Shown: in pieces, positions 18,479 to 28,906 of the stretch
Position numbering within the stretch: position 1 is the first letter of the stretch
Layout of the letters: every line of letters starts with the position of its first letter
Assembly: GCA_012295225.1 (NCBI GenBank)
Contig: WMKK01000013.1
Span: 234,167 to 298,166, forward strand
Direction of reading: 5' to 3'
Length of the DNA: 64,000 bases
Source: Ostreococcus mediterraneus
Lineage: Eukaryota; Chlorophyta; Mamiellophyceae; Mamiellales; Bathycoccaceae
Translations under genes and position numbers: made by a program
Notes under the pieces: generated by a model
The model's input: only the letters and a program-made list of their open reading frames with translations
Told to the model about the DNA's origin: nothing
Database searches by the model: none

Positions 18479-20489
18479 GGCGAGGCGCGCGCTCCACTGT
18501 GTGACGCATCTGACGATGGCGTCGGCGCGCGACATCGCCGACGCGTACGCCATCGAAGACGCCGAGCGACACAAGAGCACATCGAGCGCCGGCGCACGAG
18601 TCGCGCACGTCCATGAGGGCGCGACGTTTACCTTTGTCGATGTTTCTTACGGCGTCGTGTCGCCAAAGACAAAGGTAGTGAGGCCCATCTTGAAGGGCGT
18701 CACTGGCGCGGCGCAGCCAGGGGAGGTGCTGGCGCTTCTCGGGCCGTCGGGAAGCGGTAAAACATCGCTGCTGAACGTGCTCGCTGGCCGCACGCCCGTC
18801 GGTGGCGTGCTTAGTGGGGAAATCTTGGTGAATGGCAAGCCGCGGGATGAGCGGTTCATGCGAGAAAAGACGGCGTACGTGATGCAAGAGGAGCTGTTGT
18901 TTCCGTTTCTGACCGTTACGGAGACGTTAAAGCTGCATTGTAAGCTTCGTCGAGGGACTTTGAGTGAGGACGAGATTGAGAGCGCGGTGGGCGCGCTCGT
19001 GGCCGAGCTTGGATTGAGCAAAGTGGCGCACTCCGTCGTCGGGCGGGCGGGCGGCTTGCCGAGGGGTGTTTCTGGCGGCGAGCGAAAGCGAGTAAATATC
19101 GCTGTGGAAATGGTGAGCGACCCGGAGGCACTGTTTTTGGATGAGCCCACGAGCGGATTGGATTCGTTTCAGGCGTTGAGATGTATGGCGGCGTTGAATC
19201 AGCTCGCGCGCGCTGGAAGAACCATCATTACGACGATTCATCAGCCGCGAAGTTCAATTTTTGCAATGTTTTCGCAACTGTTGTTGATTTCTGAAGGCAG
19301 GTTGTTGTACATTGGCGACGCGAAAGATGCAGTGGAGTATTTCGCATCGCTTTCGTTTGATTGTCCGAATTTGACAAATCCCGCGGACTTCTACATGGAT
19401 ATTACTTCGATTGATATGCGGCACGAATCTAGAGAAAAATCCTCTCGCGCGCGGATTGAATTTTTTGCTGACGAAGCTCGCGCGCGCGGATTGGGTAAAA
19501 GATGCGTCGAGCGCGCGCTGGAGGCAATTCATGGCCCGCAAGACAGCGGGGTGCACGCCACCAAGCACGCGGGGTGGACGACGCAGTTTTCTTTGTTGTT
19601 TAGACGTTCGCTCGTCAACCAACGTCGAGACGCAGTCGGCGTCGGTGTCCAGGTGACGATAGAACTTGTGTACGCGCTCATCGTGAGTGCGCTATTTAGA
19701 GGTGTAGGTACGGACCAAAAGGGCGTACAAGACCGAATCGGATGCTTGTTCTTCGTCGTCTTGAATGTCGCGTACACAGCCGCACTCCCCGCGATAAATC
19801 TGTTTGCCTCAGAACGAGGCATCGTCATTCGCGAGCGAGCCTCGGGGGCATACTGCTGGTCTTCCTATTATCTATCCAAGTACGTCGGCGAGCTCCCAAA
19901 ATTACTGCCGCGACTGTTGTTTTGCACGTTAGTGTACTGGATTGTTGGCTTGCGTGATTCCGTCGCGAGTTTCTGGGTGTTTGTCGCCATCATCGTTACT
20001 GAGGCCATGGCACTCATGGCGCTGGGCTTATTAATGGCGTCTTCCATGCCAATTGGCGCCGCACTGGCGCTCGGACCTGCATGCATAACAATTTTCACGC
20101 TTTTCGGTGGAATTTATCTCAATATCGATTCCATTCCCGATGGAGCGAAGTGGATCCGCTTCATCGACCCCATTTATTACGCGTATTCGGCACTCGTGGC
20201 CAACGAATTTGGAGGAGATAATATCACGTTTACGTGTGACAACGACAATAGTGCGCGCTGTTTGGAGAGTGGACAAGCCGTGCTAGAGCTATACGCGTTT
20301 CAAGACATCAAAGTGGGCATACAAATTATGGCGCAGATGATTTTGCAGGGCGGTATTCATGTCATCGCGTTTCTGGCGTTGCGGCGGACGTCTGCGCAAT
20401 ACATGCCTCTGTTGTGTTCAACACGAGCGAGTGATGAAAACGTTGGCGCCGATGAGACGAAAGCGAAGAAGGAGTTCCAAACGGTATAG
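18477..20489 (+). CDS. ABCG (WBC) half-size ABC transporter
   Basis: One exon encodes 670 residues, in the order nucleotide-binding then membrane domain. Walker A GPSGSGKT, the Q-loop in MQEE, signature VSGGERKR, Walker B LFLDEPTSGLDS and the H-loop in IHQPRSS are all intact. About six helices follow in the second half, with the EF-hand-like loop between helices 5 and 6 carrying a Cys pair (CDNDNSARC). Half-transporters of this type dimerise to export lipids or sterols. A second ATG at 18516 (MASARDIADAY) is a likely alternative that avoids overlap with the gene on the other strand. Confidence 0.93.
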   Translation: MARRALHCVTHLTMASARDIADAYAIEDAERHKSTSSAGARVAHVHEGATFTFVDVSYGVVSPKTKVVRPILKGVTGAAQPGEVLALLGPSGSGKTSLLNVLAGRTPVGGVLSGEILVNGKPRDERFMREKTAYVMQEELLFPFLTVTETLKLHCKLRRGTLSEDEIESAVGALVAELGLSKVAHSVVGRAGGLPRGVSGGERKRVNIAVEMVSDPEALFLDEPTSGLDSFQALRCMAALNQLARAGRTIITTIHQPRSSIFAMFSQLLLISEGRLLYIGDAKDAVEYFASLSFDCPNLTNPADFYMDITSIDMRHESREKSSRARIEFFADEARARGLGKRCVERALEAIHGPQDSGVHATKHAGWTTQFSLLFRRSLVNQRRDAVGVGVQVTIELVYALIVSALFRGVGTDQKGVQDRIGCLFFVVLNVAYTAALPAINLFASERGIVIRERASGAYCWSSYYLSKYVGELPKLLPRLLFCTLVYWIVGLRDSVASFWVFVAIIVTEAMALMALGLLMASSMPIGAALALGPACITIFTLFGGIYLNIDSIPDGAKWIRFIDPIYYAYSALVANEFGGDNITFTCDNDNSARCLESGQAVLELYAFQDIKVGIQIMAQMILQGGIHVIAFLALRRTSAQYMPLLCSTRASDENVGADETKAKKEFQTV

Positions 20490-20596
20490 ATTCAACAGAT
20501 TCGAGATTCATTCATTTTTTTTTTCATTTTTTCACCGCGTTTGCATTATAAATAACACACGTGTGTACTGTACTAAATTCTATCGCACCACGCATC

Positions 20597-22129
20597 TCAC
20601 CCGCCTCCAATTTGTCGCTTGAGTTGCATCATTGCGTTGATTGCTTCGCGTGTCTCCTTCGCGTCATCGCCGAGCACTTGACGTGCAATATTGATCGCCT
20701 GCGCCGTAACTTTCTCAGAGTCCGCTGGTTGACCTAATTCAAATAAGCATCGACCCAAGAACAAGAGCGAGCTCACGCCCTGTTGCGCTCCAGGTTTCGT
20801 GCACCTGCCGTCGCCAACCTTGCACTCTGCGGCTATCGCGAACGCTTCCGCAGCTTTTCTAGTGATCTCTTGCGCATCAGATTGAGCGGTTTTAGCGCGA
20901 TGGAAATACGATGCACCCAACAAGTGCAACGCCACGCCTTGCATCTCCAAGTCATGCTGTAACATTCCAGACGCCGTGAGCAACGGACGTTCCGCCTCCT
21001 TATATTCTTGCGTAACGAAGAGTTGATTACCCAAGGTGAGCAACATTTGCCCGACATCATTTGCGCCCTTCGTTACTTCAGGACCATTTTTGCCCTTCTT
21101 GATGCTCCATCTGTCGCCAACGCGGAGCAAAAGCTGAATAATTTGTTCGTCATCTTCTGTCACTTTGCTCGGGTCAATCGGTACGACGCTGACGTCGCTC
21201 AAGTCGCCGTCCTCTGCTTTGGACTTGTACGAGCCCAAGAGAGACGGATGCCACGCAAGTTCAGACCAGTCCTTGGCGTCCTCGCCGCGCTGCACGCCAA
21301 TGGGTGTGAATCTATCAGCGTACGACACTGTACGCGCCGTCGCCGCGACAGCCTTGCGTAAGTATCGAATAGCCACCTTTGGCTCTTTCGCGCGCAAGTA
21401 AAGCGCAGCAACTGAGTCATATACGTTGTGAATTGCCGTCTCACCTTTGGGTCGTAAGCCATGCGCTTGCAATCGCGTCAAACACTCGACGAATTTCCCC
21501 GCGCGCAACTCTGCGGCTTCGACAAATTTCCCAGCGTCAGACAACCCGCTCGCTCGTTCCTGCAACGCAATACCCGTCGCAGACAACAGCGCCGTCGTAC
21601 ACTCATCACCATCGCTCGCCGCCTTCCGTATACCATCCTCCCATGCATCACAGAGTTGCGCGTGACGTTCAAAATCCTTTCTAAATCGACACAACATCAC
21701 CCGGTGCGCAAATTTATCCGCGTACGTCGCCACGCCTTCATCCTCCACCGCTTTCGCCGCCGCCTTATAATGCCCCTCCGCATCCGCAGCCTTACCAAGC
21801 TTATTCTCGCACGTCCCCAACCACGTGTACGCATCACCCAACTCCATGTTCTCCCCCTCAAGCACCGCTCTCAAGTAATCTGGTTCCGTCGCATCCCCGC
21901 GCTTCGCCATGGCGACCGCCTGTTGAAAAATCTGTTCCGCCACCGCAATCGCCTGCTCATGCTGCAACTTGAACAACGCCGCGCCGGCTTGCATCAGAAA
22001 TCTCGACGCCTCTTTCCCCTTACCGCTTCGCCGACAGCTTTCGGCGCGTCCGATGACTTCGCACACCGCTTGACGGTCGATCGCGTTGGCTGGGATCTGC
22101 GTCATCACCGCGCGGGCGAGCGCCTCCAT
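20597..22129 (-). CDS. TPR-repeat protein
   Basis: The 510-residue product is almost entirely helical, with tetratricopeptide-like pairs. The clearest are around AYTWLGTCENKLGKAADAEGHY (split over two helices), SVAALYLRAKEPKVAIRYL and MLLTLGNQLFVTQEYKEAERPL. A loop at about residues 300-330 is acidic. No catalytic motif, signal or transit peptide is visible. It is probably a protein-protein scaffold. I cannot link it to a known complex. Confidence 0.75.
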   Translation of the reverse strand: MEALARAVMTQIPANAIDRQAVCEVIGRAESCRRSGKGKEASRFLMQAGAALFKLQHEQAIAVAEQIFQQAVAMAKRGDATEPDYLRAVLEGENMELGDAYTWLGTCENKLGKAADAEGHYKAAAKAVEDEGVATYADKFAHRVMLCRFRKDFERHAQLCDAWEDGIRKAASDGDECTTALLSATGIALQERASGLSDAGKFVEAAELRAGKFVECLTRLQAHGLRPKGETAIHNVYDSVAALYLRAKEPKVAIRYLRKAVAATARTVSYADRFTPIGVQRGEDAKDWSELAWHPSLLGSYKSKAEDGDLSDVSVVPIDPSKVTEDDEQIIQLLLRVGDRWSIKKGKNGPEVTKGANDVGQMLLTLGNQLFVTQEYKEAERPLLTASGMLQHDLEMQGVALHLLGASYFHRAKTAQSDAQEITRKAAEAFAIAAECKVGDGRCTKPGAQQGVSSLLFLGRCLFELGQPADSEKVTAQAINIARQVLGDDAKETREAINAMMQLKRQIGGG

Positions 22130-22177
22130 CGCGCCGCGCGTGCGTCGCGCGCACCTATGGGCGATTCACGCGACCGC

Positions 22178-22217
<40 letters not shown>

Positions 22218-22456
22218 GTGCGCGGGCTCTCGCGTCGCGCTCTGTCGTGGTGCTGTGTCTCAGCGCTCAAACGTGTCACGCGCTCGATCGCCACACGCGC
22301 ACGCGCGCGCCGTACGCTCGCGAAGCGCGGTGCGCGACGCGAGACAGTTGCGCGTTTCATTGACGTCGCGCTCGGCGCGCGGCGGTTGACGCGTCGTGGC
22401 GCTCGCGGCACCGCGCGGGGTGTGGGTTGGTTTAAATCACGCAGCCGCGGGGTCGA
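22130..22456. promoter_or_regulatory. Divergent promoter with an alternating purine-pyrimidine tract
   Basis: This 327-bp region separates the TPR gene and the EGF-repeat gene. A (TGCG)n run, part of an alternating purine-pyrimidine stretch from about 22175 to 22224, is a classic Z-DNA-prone sequence. TTTAAA at 22431-22436 lies about 21 bp before the EGF gene's ATG and may be a degenerate TATA element, although that spacing is short. Confidence 0.5.
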
Positions 22457-25400
22457 ATGGGCGACGGGCGGCGCGCGATGGGCGCGGATGTCGCTCGTGG
22501 GCGCGCGAAAAGGCGCGCGGTGGTGGTGTTCATCGCGGCGATCGCGGCGGCGTGCGTGTCGTGGTCGCACGGGGTGACGGTGCAGCCGCCGAGCGCGTCG
22601 TTTGCGACGAGCGACAGACGCTTCGCGGAGGGCGACGGGGCGCTGGCGCTGGCGACGGCGCAGTTTACGATTGCGCAGGGCATACCTGCGAGGGCGATTG
22701 TTCAAGCTAAGTTGCGAATCGTCAACGCCGAGGATGGTGCGGTGGAGGCGTTGGCGGTGACGGTGCCGTATTCGTACGCGGCTCGGGTGACGTCGACGTA
22801 CGACGCGTCGACGTCGACGCTGACGATTGCAAGTCCAGAGCTCGTTGGCGATGCCGTGGATAATGATGGAAATGAATTAGCGACTGTATCAATGTTAGAG
22901 ACGTTGAAGACAGTGAAGTATACGAATACTGGGACGAACATAGCGCTGACGTCTAGAGGCGTGACGCTGACAGTTACGGATGCCGAGGGGCGCGAAAGCG
23001 CGCCCACCGCAGTGCTCATCAAAATGTCGCGGACTAACATTGGGCCAGTTTTAGATTTAAATGGCGTACGCACGGGTACGACGTACACGGTAGCCATGTC
23101 GGAGAAGGAGCGGATGGTTGGTGTTAGAATTAGCGACGTCGACTTTGTGTGCTCAGACGTTGACGACAAAATAATGCAAGAGGCGTTAGTGCGTCACACT
23201 GATGCTAATCCATTTCCAGACGGCGCGGGCGAATACATTTCCGCCGATACCTCAGGAACGAGCATAGTTGCGACGTGGAATGCGAATGATAGGAGAATGA
23301 GTTTGACGGGATTCGATACGGTGGAAAATTACTGCAAAGTCATCGGCACTCTTCGATATCAAAATCGGGGTGTCGTCGACACCGTTACTGGTGCACAGAA
23401 TCAAGTTTCAAACGATTTACAGTTCACGGCAGGGGATAGATCGTTTGCCGTGACGGTTACTGATCCTAGTGGTGCGCAAGCAGAGTCGACTGTAACCATT
23501 TCCGTCGTCGCGATTACTCGTCAGGGCGACGCTCAACGTGATGAACTCATTGTTGATCCAGCGTATTGCAATGGAAAGGGTACACGTACAGTAGTTTCGG
23601 GATTATCAACATGTACGTGCAACGATGGTTACTCTGGAGATGAGTGCGAGACGCACGTGTGCTCAGAACAAGGTATTTATGATTCTGGCACCGGGCTATG
23701 CGCGTGCATCGACGGCTTTTCTGGCGATGGATGCGCGACAGTGTGCTCTTCTCGCGGCTCTTACAACGCCACCACATTAATTTGTGACTGCAATGTTGGG
23801 TTCACAGGTAGAGATTGTAGCGTCTCTTGCGGTGATTGTTCAGCTGAAAAAGGTACGTGTTCGCTCACAACTGTTTCAGAAGCCTCATGGGATGCGGCGA
23901 CTCAAACGTACTTGACCCAAGAAGCGCAATGTACGTGTCTTGAAGGATGGGCTGGCGCTGACTGTACTTCCGAGTGTCCGTGTGCGCAAGAGCCTCTTGG
24001 GCAGCGCGGTACATGTGGTGCGGACGAAAATGGCTTGGGCGTATGTATTTGTGATGATGGTTATACAGGTGCCGATTGTACCATATTTTGTACGACTACG
24101 TGTGGTCTATATGGCAAATGCTATGCCCCCGCCGAAGTCGCGGGCGGAATTAAAGATGAGTTACTTGCCATTATGGCGAATACTACTATTGGCGATATAG
24201 ATGCGCGCACACTTGTGGCGATGTCTTACCAAACGAGCATTACTACGCTGTGTGAGTGCTTGCCTGGCAGCGATGGTAAACTTGTATTTTCGGGACCTCA
24301 GTGCCGAGACGCGTGCGCTGATTGTGTGCATGGTCTATGCGATGAGAATGCTGCGTGTGCCTGCTTTGACGGCTACACTGGAGCTGATTGTTCAGCCGAA
24401 TGTGCGGGACATGGGGTACTTACATATCTATCGTCAACTGAGATTACAACTCTTACCGATAGATTTCCTGCCGCCGCATCGACGGGAATTCTCAATACTA
24501 CGGCGTTGTATGGCTATAAGCAAGTCAGCGGCAGCATTGTGTCCGAATTAGCGTATTGTGATTGCGAAACAGGTTGGACTGGTGACTACTGTGACGTCCC
24601 TTGCGATGCCTGCTCACAGTTTGGCTCATGCTCTTTTAACGGAACTTCAGGCATTTGCAAGTGTCAAGACGGTTATACCGGTCCCGATTGCTCTACACCT
24701 TGTGTACCATGTTCAAATGGTGTTTGCGGATCAACTGAAGGGGTCTATGGTAGTTGCATTTGCGAGGCAGGTTGGGCAGGATATGACTGCTCGGTGGAGT
24801 GTGGCGACGAAACTGTCGGTTCGCAAGGTAAAAGGAATTTGGTTGGCGCCACAGAAGGCTTGGGTTTACTCGGTTCTACTGTTACTTGCGATTGCAACAT
24901 CGGATTTGCTGGTCCCATGTGCCAGTACGAATGTCCATATCCGTTCAATTCGGATAACGGAGTTTGCGTCATCAAGGATAGCGCTGATGCCGATTTTGCG
25001 CTACCATGGGTCACAGAGATCGTCTGTAAACCTGGCTGGACTGGCTTACCTTTTAACGCGAATCGTCTAGCAGCTGATAGTGTCAGTCGCGGGCGTGACT
25101 GTAATTTGGCGTGCGATACATGCATCTATGGCACGTGTCAAGACGACGGTGAGTGTGTATGCGATTATGGATATATTTGGCAGCCAGCAACACGAAGCTC
25201 ATCTAGCGCTGGCTCACAAAGAGCCACTGTTCCATACCCTTGGTGGGGACAAAGTCCAGTCCCGGTATTAGAAGCATCCACTGTCGGTGGCACAGCGTCT
25301 GTGTTTTATGATGCCAACTATCACAGCTGTGCGGTGCCGCACCCGTGCAGTATGAATGGCGAATATGTCAATGCAACGTGCGCGCCTGGTTTTAGTTTCG

Positions 25401-28400
25401 TTGCAGGAACCGGGAGCGCATGGCAAGATGTCGACCCGAACGCGAGAGGGGGGTATGGATGTTTGGGCGAGATTGACGCGCAAGGCGCTTGCGTCGGTTC
25501 CGAGTTCAAAATGGCAATGCCGTACGTGACTGTTAGAACAGATGGCTCGCTCCTGCGCGATGACTCGGCGTTGACATCGCACGAGTCATGGGGTGTCATC
25601 ACTGGCGGTGTGTGCGTACCCGATGATCCAGCAAACGCCGCCAATATGCCAATATCTGGCGGGTACTGTTTGTGTGATGCGATCTCCCTTGGTCGTGTTG
25701 AGTTTCCAAGTTCGCAGTCAATCTCAGGTGGAGTGTACGATTCATATTGGCAAGGATGGGCAGGCGCTTCATGTGATATTCCTTGCGAACCATGCTCTCA
25801 GAATGGCGTGTGTGATTCAACGACAGGCAAATGTACGTGCAAAGATGGCTGGACTGGATATCGATGCTTGACACCGTGTGAAACGTGCGTTCATGGGATT
25901 TGCCAATATGATGGCAGTTGCCTTTGCGATGGAACGCGCCGCCTTCGTGATCACTCTTTCGCTTTACGCTTGGATCGTGACCCTTACTACGCCACCAAAG
26001 GCATCTTAGAGGACGGGACTTATATACACCCTCAGTACATGAGCGCGCTTAGTGTGGAGGATTACATTTGGGGAGTGGAGAATGCGTGTGAAAATCGCCA
26101 AGAATGTAGCGGTCGAACTTTGGACACGCAGTTGCCATTTCGACCAAACGAAACATATTTTCGATACGCAGTGACAACTTCGCAGTCCTCTTCATCGAAT
26201 AGCTCCGCGTATGAAGCACTTATACAGCAATATCAGGAAGATATTGTCAGCATTCCAGAATCAATGCAAAATGACACAATTTGTACCACATTAGATTACG
26301 GTATGAATGAACAAGTTGGCACGTGTTACAGTCTGCTGACGAGTTCAAATTGTGGCGATGACTGGGATGCCGCAAACCCGTGGGATTGTGACGATATATT
26401 GAAGGCCCATTTTCTGCAGAATCGTAAAATGCTCATCGGAGAAGCGCGAATTAATCTCAAAATTGCTACAGACTCCTCCGACGCAGAGCGTTGGTACCAA
26501 AATGCAAAAAATGAACGACAGCGCCTCTTGAATGTATTTCTTCCAGGTCGATACAACCCTTCTTCAGGAGTGTACGAAATAACTCGTACATCTGGTGCCG
26601 ATTCAAAGATGCTATGGGTCGTGAACCAACTAATTCATGGCGTGAATTCGGGTCTTACAGGCGCCTACACTGGCGAAACATGCAACGTAGCTTGCAATGC
26701 GTGTGACCCCGATCATGGAACGTGTCAGTTAGATGGCTCGTGTGAGTGCGAAAGTGGCTGGTATGGAGAAAAGTGTGACATACCATGCAACTGCTACAAA
26801 GAGTACACAACAAATGCAGATGGAAGTTTGGCGGAAGTAGTGAAAACAACCGCGCATGGCGTGTTGATTAAATCTTGGGGTACTTGTGCGCGTGATGGTT
26901 CATGTTTGTGCGGAACAGATGATGGTGGCGTGCAGTATTCTGGTGAAGATTGTTTTACGCCTTGCGCACCTTGCCACAACGGCTTGTGTCAGCCAGATAG
27001 TAGTTGTCTGTGTGACAAAGGCTGGTTGGGCGCAACGTGCGACGTCAGAAATTTTACGGAATGCATGCCATGCAACTACGATCGCGGGTCGTGTTTATCC
27101 GACGGAACCTGTAAATGTGACGTTGGTTGGACTGGATTGCGTTGCGACATAGAGTGCAATCCATGTGTAAATGGCTACTGCCAAATGGACGGGTCCTGCT
27201 CTTGCAAGCCTGGGTGGTCATTCATAGATTGTTCGCAAGCAAATCCGACAGAGTTCATCGTTAAATCAGATTTTACCGACGGCCCCGAGGGCTGGACAGT
27301 TTACAATAATTCATGCCCGGGGACTTTTGCATCATCGATATTTGACACCAATAAGTATGATTCTTTCGCAGTACATTCAGAATTGCTGATGCGTGGAGAG
27401 TGCAACACCGCGTTTAGTGGCGGCGATAGTGGTTTACTTTGGGAAGGTATAAGTGGGCATTTACATCTTACTGATAAGCTACCGGGAGACGGGTTGAGCG
27501 AGCTCGCATATTTACGGGCGCCTGCGAAATTCACCGGCGACTTGCTCATGCAAAATGCGTATGGCGCATCGATTACGTATTCACTACACCTGGTGGCGCC
27601 TGTTGCAAACGCGGCGTCAAACGCGGGATCACAACACGTCGAAGATGCCCAAACATCAGCTTATGATATAATTCTGATGGGAGGTCGACCCAGATATCGT
27701 CTCGATGTACCCGTGTGGGGAACTAAAGAACAAGTTTACGAATGGAGTCGTGAGTATTTTCCAGAGCTTGGATTGAACTTGAACATGGCGCGCACGCAAC
27801 TGATTGCCATCGTAGAACAGTATCTGAGCACGCCGCAAGTGTTTTTGGGGTACAAAGTCAGTTCAAGCACGAAGGGCTATCCTCCAAGTGCGTGTTCATC
27901 CGGAACGTGTGGCTTGAATTTTAAAGTCGACATCACCGAGGTCGGAGGTGCGTGGAAGAATATTCCACCGATGTTGTCTGGCTTTAAGTGGTCAAACGAC
28001 CCGGCGGTGCACTATCTTGACGGCACCGTGTACTCGGATAGAACTGATGGGTTTCCATACGATCCCTTCCAGGGCTTCACTTCGACCAACTTTGATGTGA
28101 ATACCATCAACATCAACAACGCGACAACCGGTCGAAGCGATGGTGGAACAGTGCAATTAGAGTCAAACGTGCGCGTTCTTGATCAAGACAGATTGACATT
28201 CGACGTGTATCCGGAAGTCTACGCTGCAATCGTCGCAAATCGTCGATCGAGAACCAACCAAGTTGCAAGTTTCAGTGAAATCATTTGGTGCCTATCTTCA
28301 ATGGCTGAAATTCTCGTTCGGGCGGATTACTACGTTCAAGAGGCAGCGGACCCCTCCGTCAAAGTCGTTGGTGAGTCGATCCGTTTTGATTCCTTCGGCA

Positions 28401-28810
28401 TCGGCACGTACACAGAGTCAGAGGACGCTGGAATGAATACCATGATTGAGTTATTCAATTATTACAGACAGTACAAGGATGATTACAATGTTGCATATCT
28501 TGAGGAGGTGTACGCAAATATGCGGCCAACTGTTTGCCTTGGTAAATGGTATCGTACCGGTGATCCGGATCCGGTTCTCGGCGATGCATGTCAGCAGGAC
28601 TTGACTACGTTGCGCGCGACGTGCGCTGGGGCTTTTGACACAATTACGAGCGAACTGGGCGATTATTGTGTCATTTCATGTCCCGGTTACAATTCAACCG
28701 CAGGTACGACGTGTTCTGGTTTCGGAACATGCGATCTTGACGATTCTGATGAACCAGCGTGCACGTGCCAAAGCGGTCATTCAGGAACGGATTGTTCCGT
28801 GTCAAGTTAG
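22457..28810 (+). CDS. Giant secreted EGF-repeat protein
   Basis: A single uninterrupted exon encodes 2117 residues. A basic N-terminus leads into a signal peptide (VVVFIAAIAAACVSWSHG). Residues ~50-360 hold two beta-rich cadherin/CSPG-like modules, with DVDFVCSDVDD and TVTDPSGAQAESTVTISVV. From about residue 375 onward come many tenascin- or laminin-type EGF modules of the pattern CxCxxGYTGxDC, broken by unique inserts. A Cys-poor region follows (about 1595-2030), and one last EGF module closes the protein. No membrane anchor is visible. The gene is visibly richer in A and T than its neighbours. The role is probably extracellular adhesion or matrix; the partner is unknown. Confidence 0.88.
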   Translation: MGDGRRAMGADVARGRAKRRAVVVFIAAIAAACVSWSHGVTVQPPSASFATSDRRFAEGDGALALATAQFTIAQGIPARAIVQAKLRIVNAEDGAVEALAVTVPYSYAARVTSTYDASTSTLTIASPELVGDAVDNDGNELATVSMLETLKTVKYTNTGTNIALTSRGVTLTVTDAEGRESAPTAVLIKMSRTNIGPVLDLNGVRTGTTYTVAMSEKERMVGVRISDVDFVCSDVDDKIMQEALVRHTDANPFPDGAGEYISADTSGTSIVATWNANDRRMSLTGFDTVENYCKVIGTLRYQNRGVVDTVTGAQNQVSNDLQFTAGDRSFAVTVTDPSGAQAESTVTISVVAITRQGDAQRDELIVDPAYCNGKGTRTVVSGLSTCTCNDGYSGDECETHVCSEQGIYDSGTGLCACIDGFSGDGCATVCSSRGSYNATTLICDCNVGFTGRDCSVSCGDCSAEKGTCSLTTVSEASWDAATQTYLTQEAQCTCLEGWAGADCTSECPCAQEPLGQRGTCGADENGLGVCICDDGYTGADCTIFCTTTCGLYGKCYAPAEVAGGIKDELLAIMANTTIGDIDARTLVAMSYQTSITTLCECLPGSDGKLVFSGPQCRDACADCVHGLCDENAACACFDGYTGADCSAECAGHGVLTYLSSTEITTLTDRFPAAASTGILNTTALYGYKQVSGSIVSELAYCDCETGWTGDYCDVPCDACSQFGSCSFNGTSGICKCQDGYTGPDCSTPCVPCSNGVCGSTEGVYGSCICEAGWAGYDCSVECGDETVGSQGKRNLVGATEGLGLLGSTVTCDCNIGFAGPMCQYECPYPFNSDNGVCVIKDSADADFALPWVTEIVCKPGWTGLPFNANRLAADSVSRGRDCNLACDTCIYGTCQDDGECVCDYGYIWQPATRSSSSAGSQRATVPYPWWGQSPVPVLEASTVGGTASVFYDANYHSCAVPHPCSMNGEYVNATCAPGFSFVAGTGSAWQDVDPNARGGYGCLGEIDAQGACVGSEFKMAMPYVTVRTDGSLLRDDSALTSHESWGVITGGVCVPDDPANAANMPISGGYCLCDAISLGRVEFPSSQSISGGVYDSYWQGWAGASCDIPCEPCSQNGVCDSTTGKCTCKDGWTGYRCLTPCETCVHGICQYDGSCLCDGTRRLRDHSFALRLDRDPYYATKGILEDGTYIHPQYMSALSVEDYIWGVENACENRQECSGRTLDTQLPFRPNETYFRYAVTTSQSSSSNSSAYEALIQQYQEDIVSIPESMQNDTICTTLDYGMNEQVGTCYSLLTSSNCGDDWDAANPWDCDDILKAHFLQNRKMLIGEARINLKIATDSSDAERWYQNAKNERQRLLNVFLPGRYNPSSGVYEITRTSGADSKMLWVVNQLIHGVNSGLTGAYTGETCNVACNACDPDHGTCQLDGSCECESGWYGEKCDIPCNCYKEYTTNADGSLAEVVKTTAHGVLIKSWGTCARDGSCLCGTDDGGVQYSGEDCFTPCAPCHNGLCQPDSSCLCDKGWLGATCDVRNFTECMPCNYDRGSCLSDGTCKCDVGWTGLRCDIECNPCVNGYCQMDGSCSCKPGWSFIDCSQANPTEFIVKSDFTDGPEGWTVYNNSCPGTFASSIFDTNKYDSFAVHSELLMRGECNTAFSGGDSGLLWEGISGHLHLTDKLPGDGLSELAYLRAPAKFTGDLLMQNAYGASITYSLHLVAPVANAASNAGSQHVEDAQTSAYDIILMGGRPRYRLDVPVWGTKEQVYEWSREYFPELGLNLNMARTQLIAIVEQYLSTPQVFLGYKVSSSTKGYPPSACSSGTCGLNFKVDITEVGGAWKNIPPMLSGFKWSNDPAVHYLDGTVYSDRTDGFPYDPFQGFTSTNFDVNTININNATTGRSDGGTVQLESNVRVLDQDRLTFDVYPEVYAAIVANRRSRTNQVASFSEIIWCLSSMAEILVRADYYVQEAADPSVKVVGESIRFDSFGIGTYTESEDAGMNTMIELFNYYRQYKDDYNVAYLEEVYANMRPTVCLGKWYRTGDPDPVLGDACQQDLTTLRATCAGAFDTITSELGDYCVISCPGYNSTAGTTCSGFGTCDLDDSDEPACTCQSGHSGTDCSVSS

Positions 28811-28852
28811 GGCTTTTTAGCAAATATAGAATCGATGTAAAACAGCTTTTTA

Positions 28853-28906
28853 GTCTAGTCTATTTGCGTTTCCGTCTACTCGTCTAGTCTATTTGCGTTT
28901 TCGTCT
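28853..28906. repeat. 25-bp direct duplication at a gene 3' end
   Basis: Two copies (28853-28877 and 28882-28906) differ at one base and lie 29 bp apart. They span the stop codon of the minus-strand NT-C2 gene, so the duplication moved or rebuilt the last codons of its C-terminus. No known element is attached. Confidence 0.8.
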
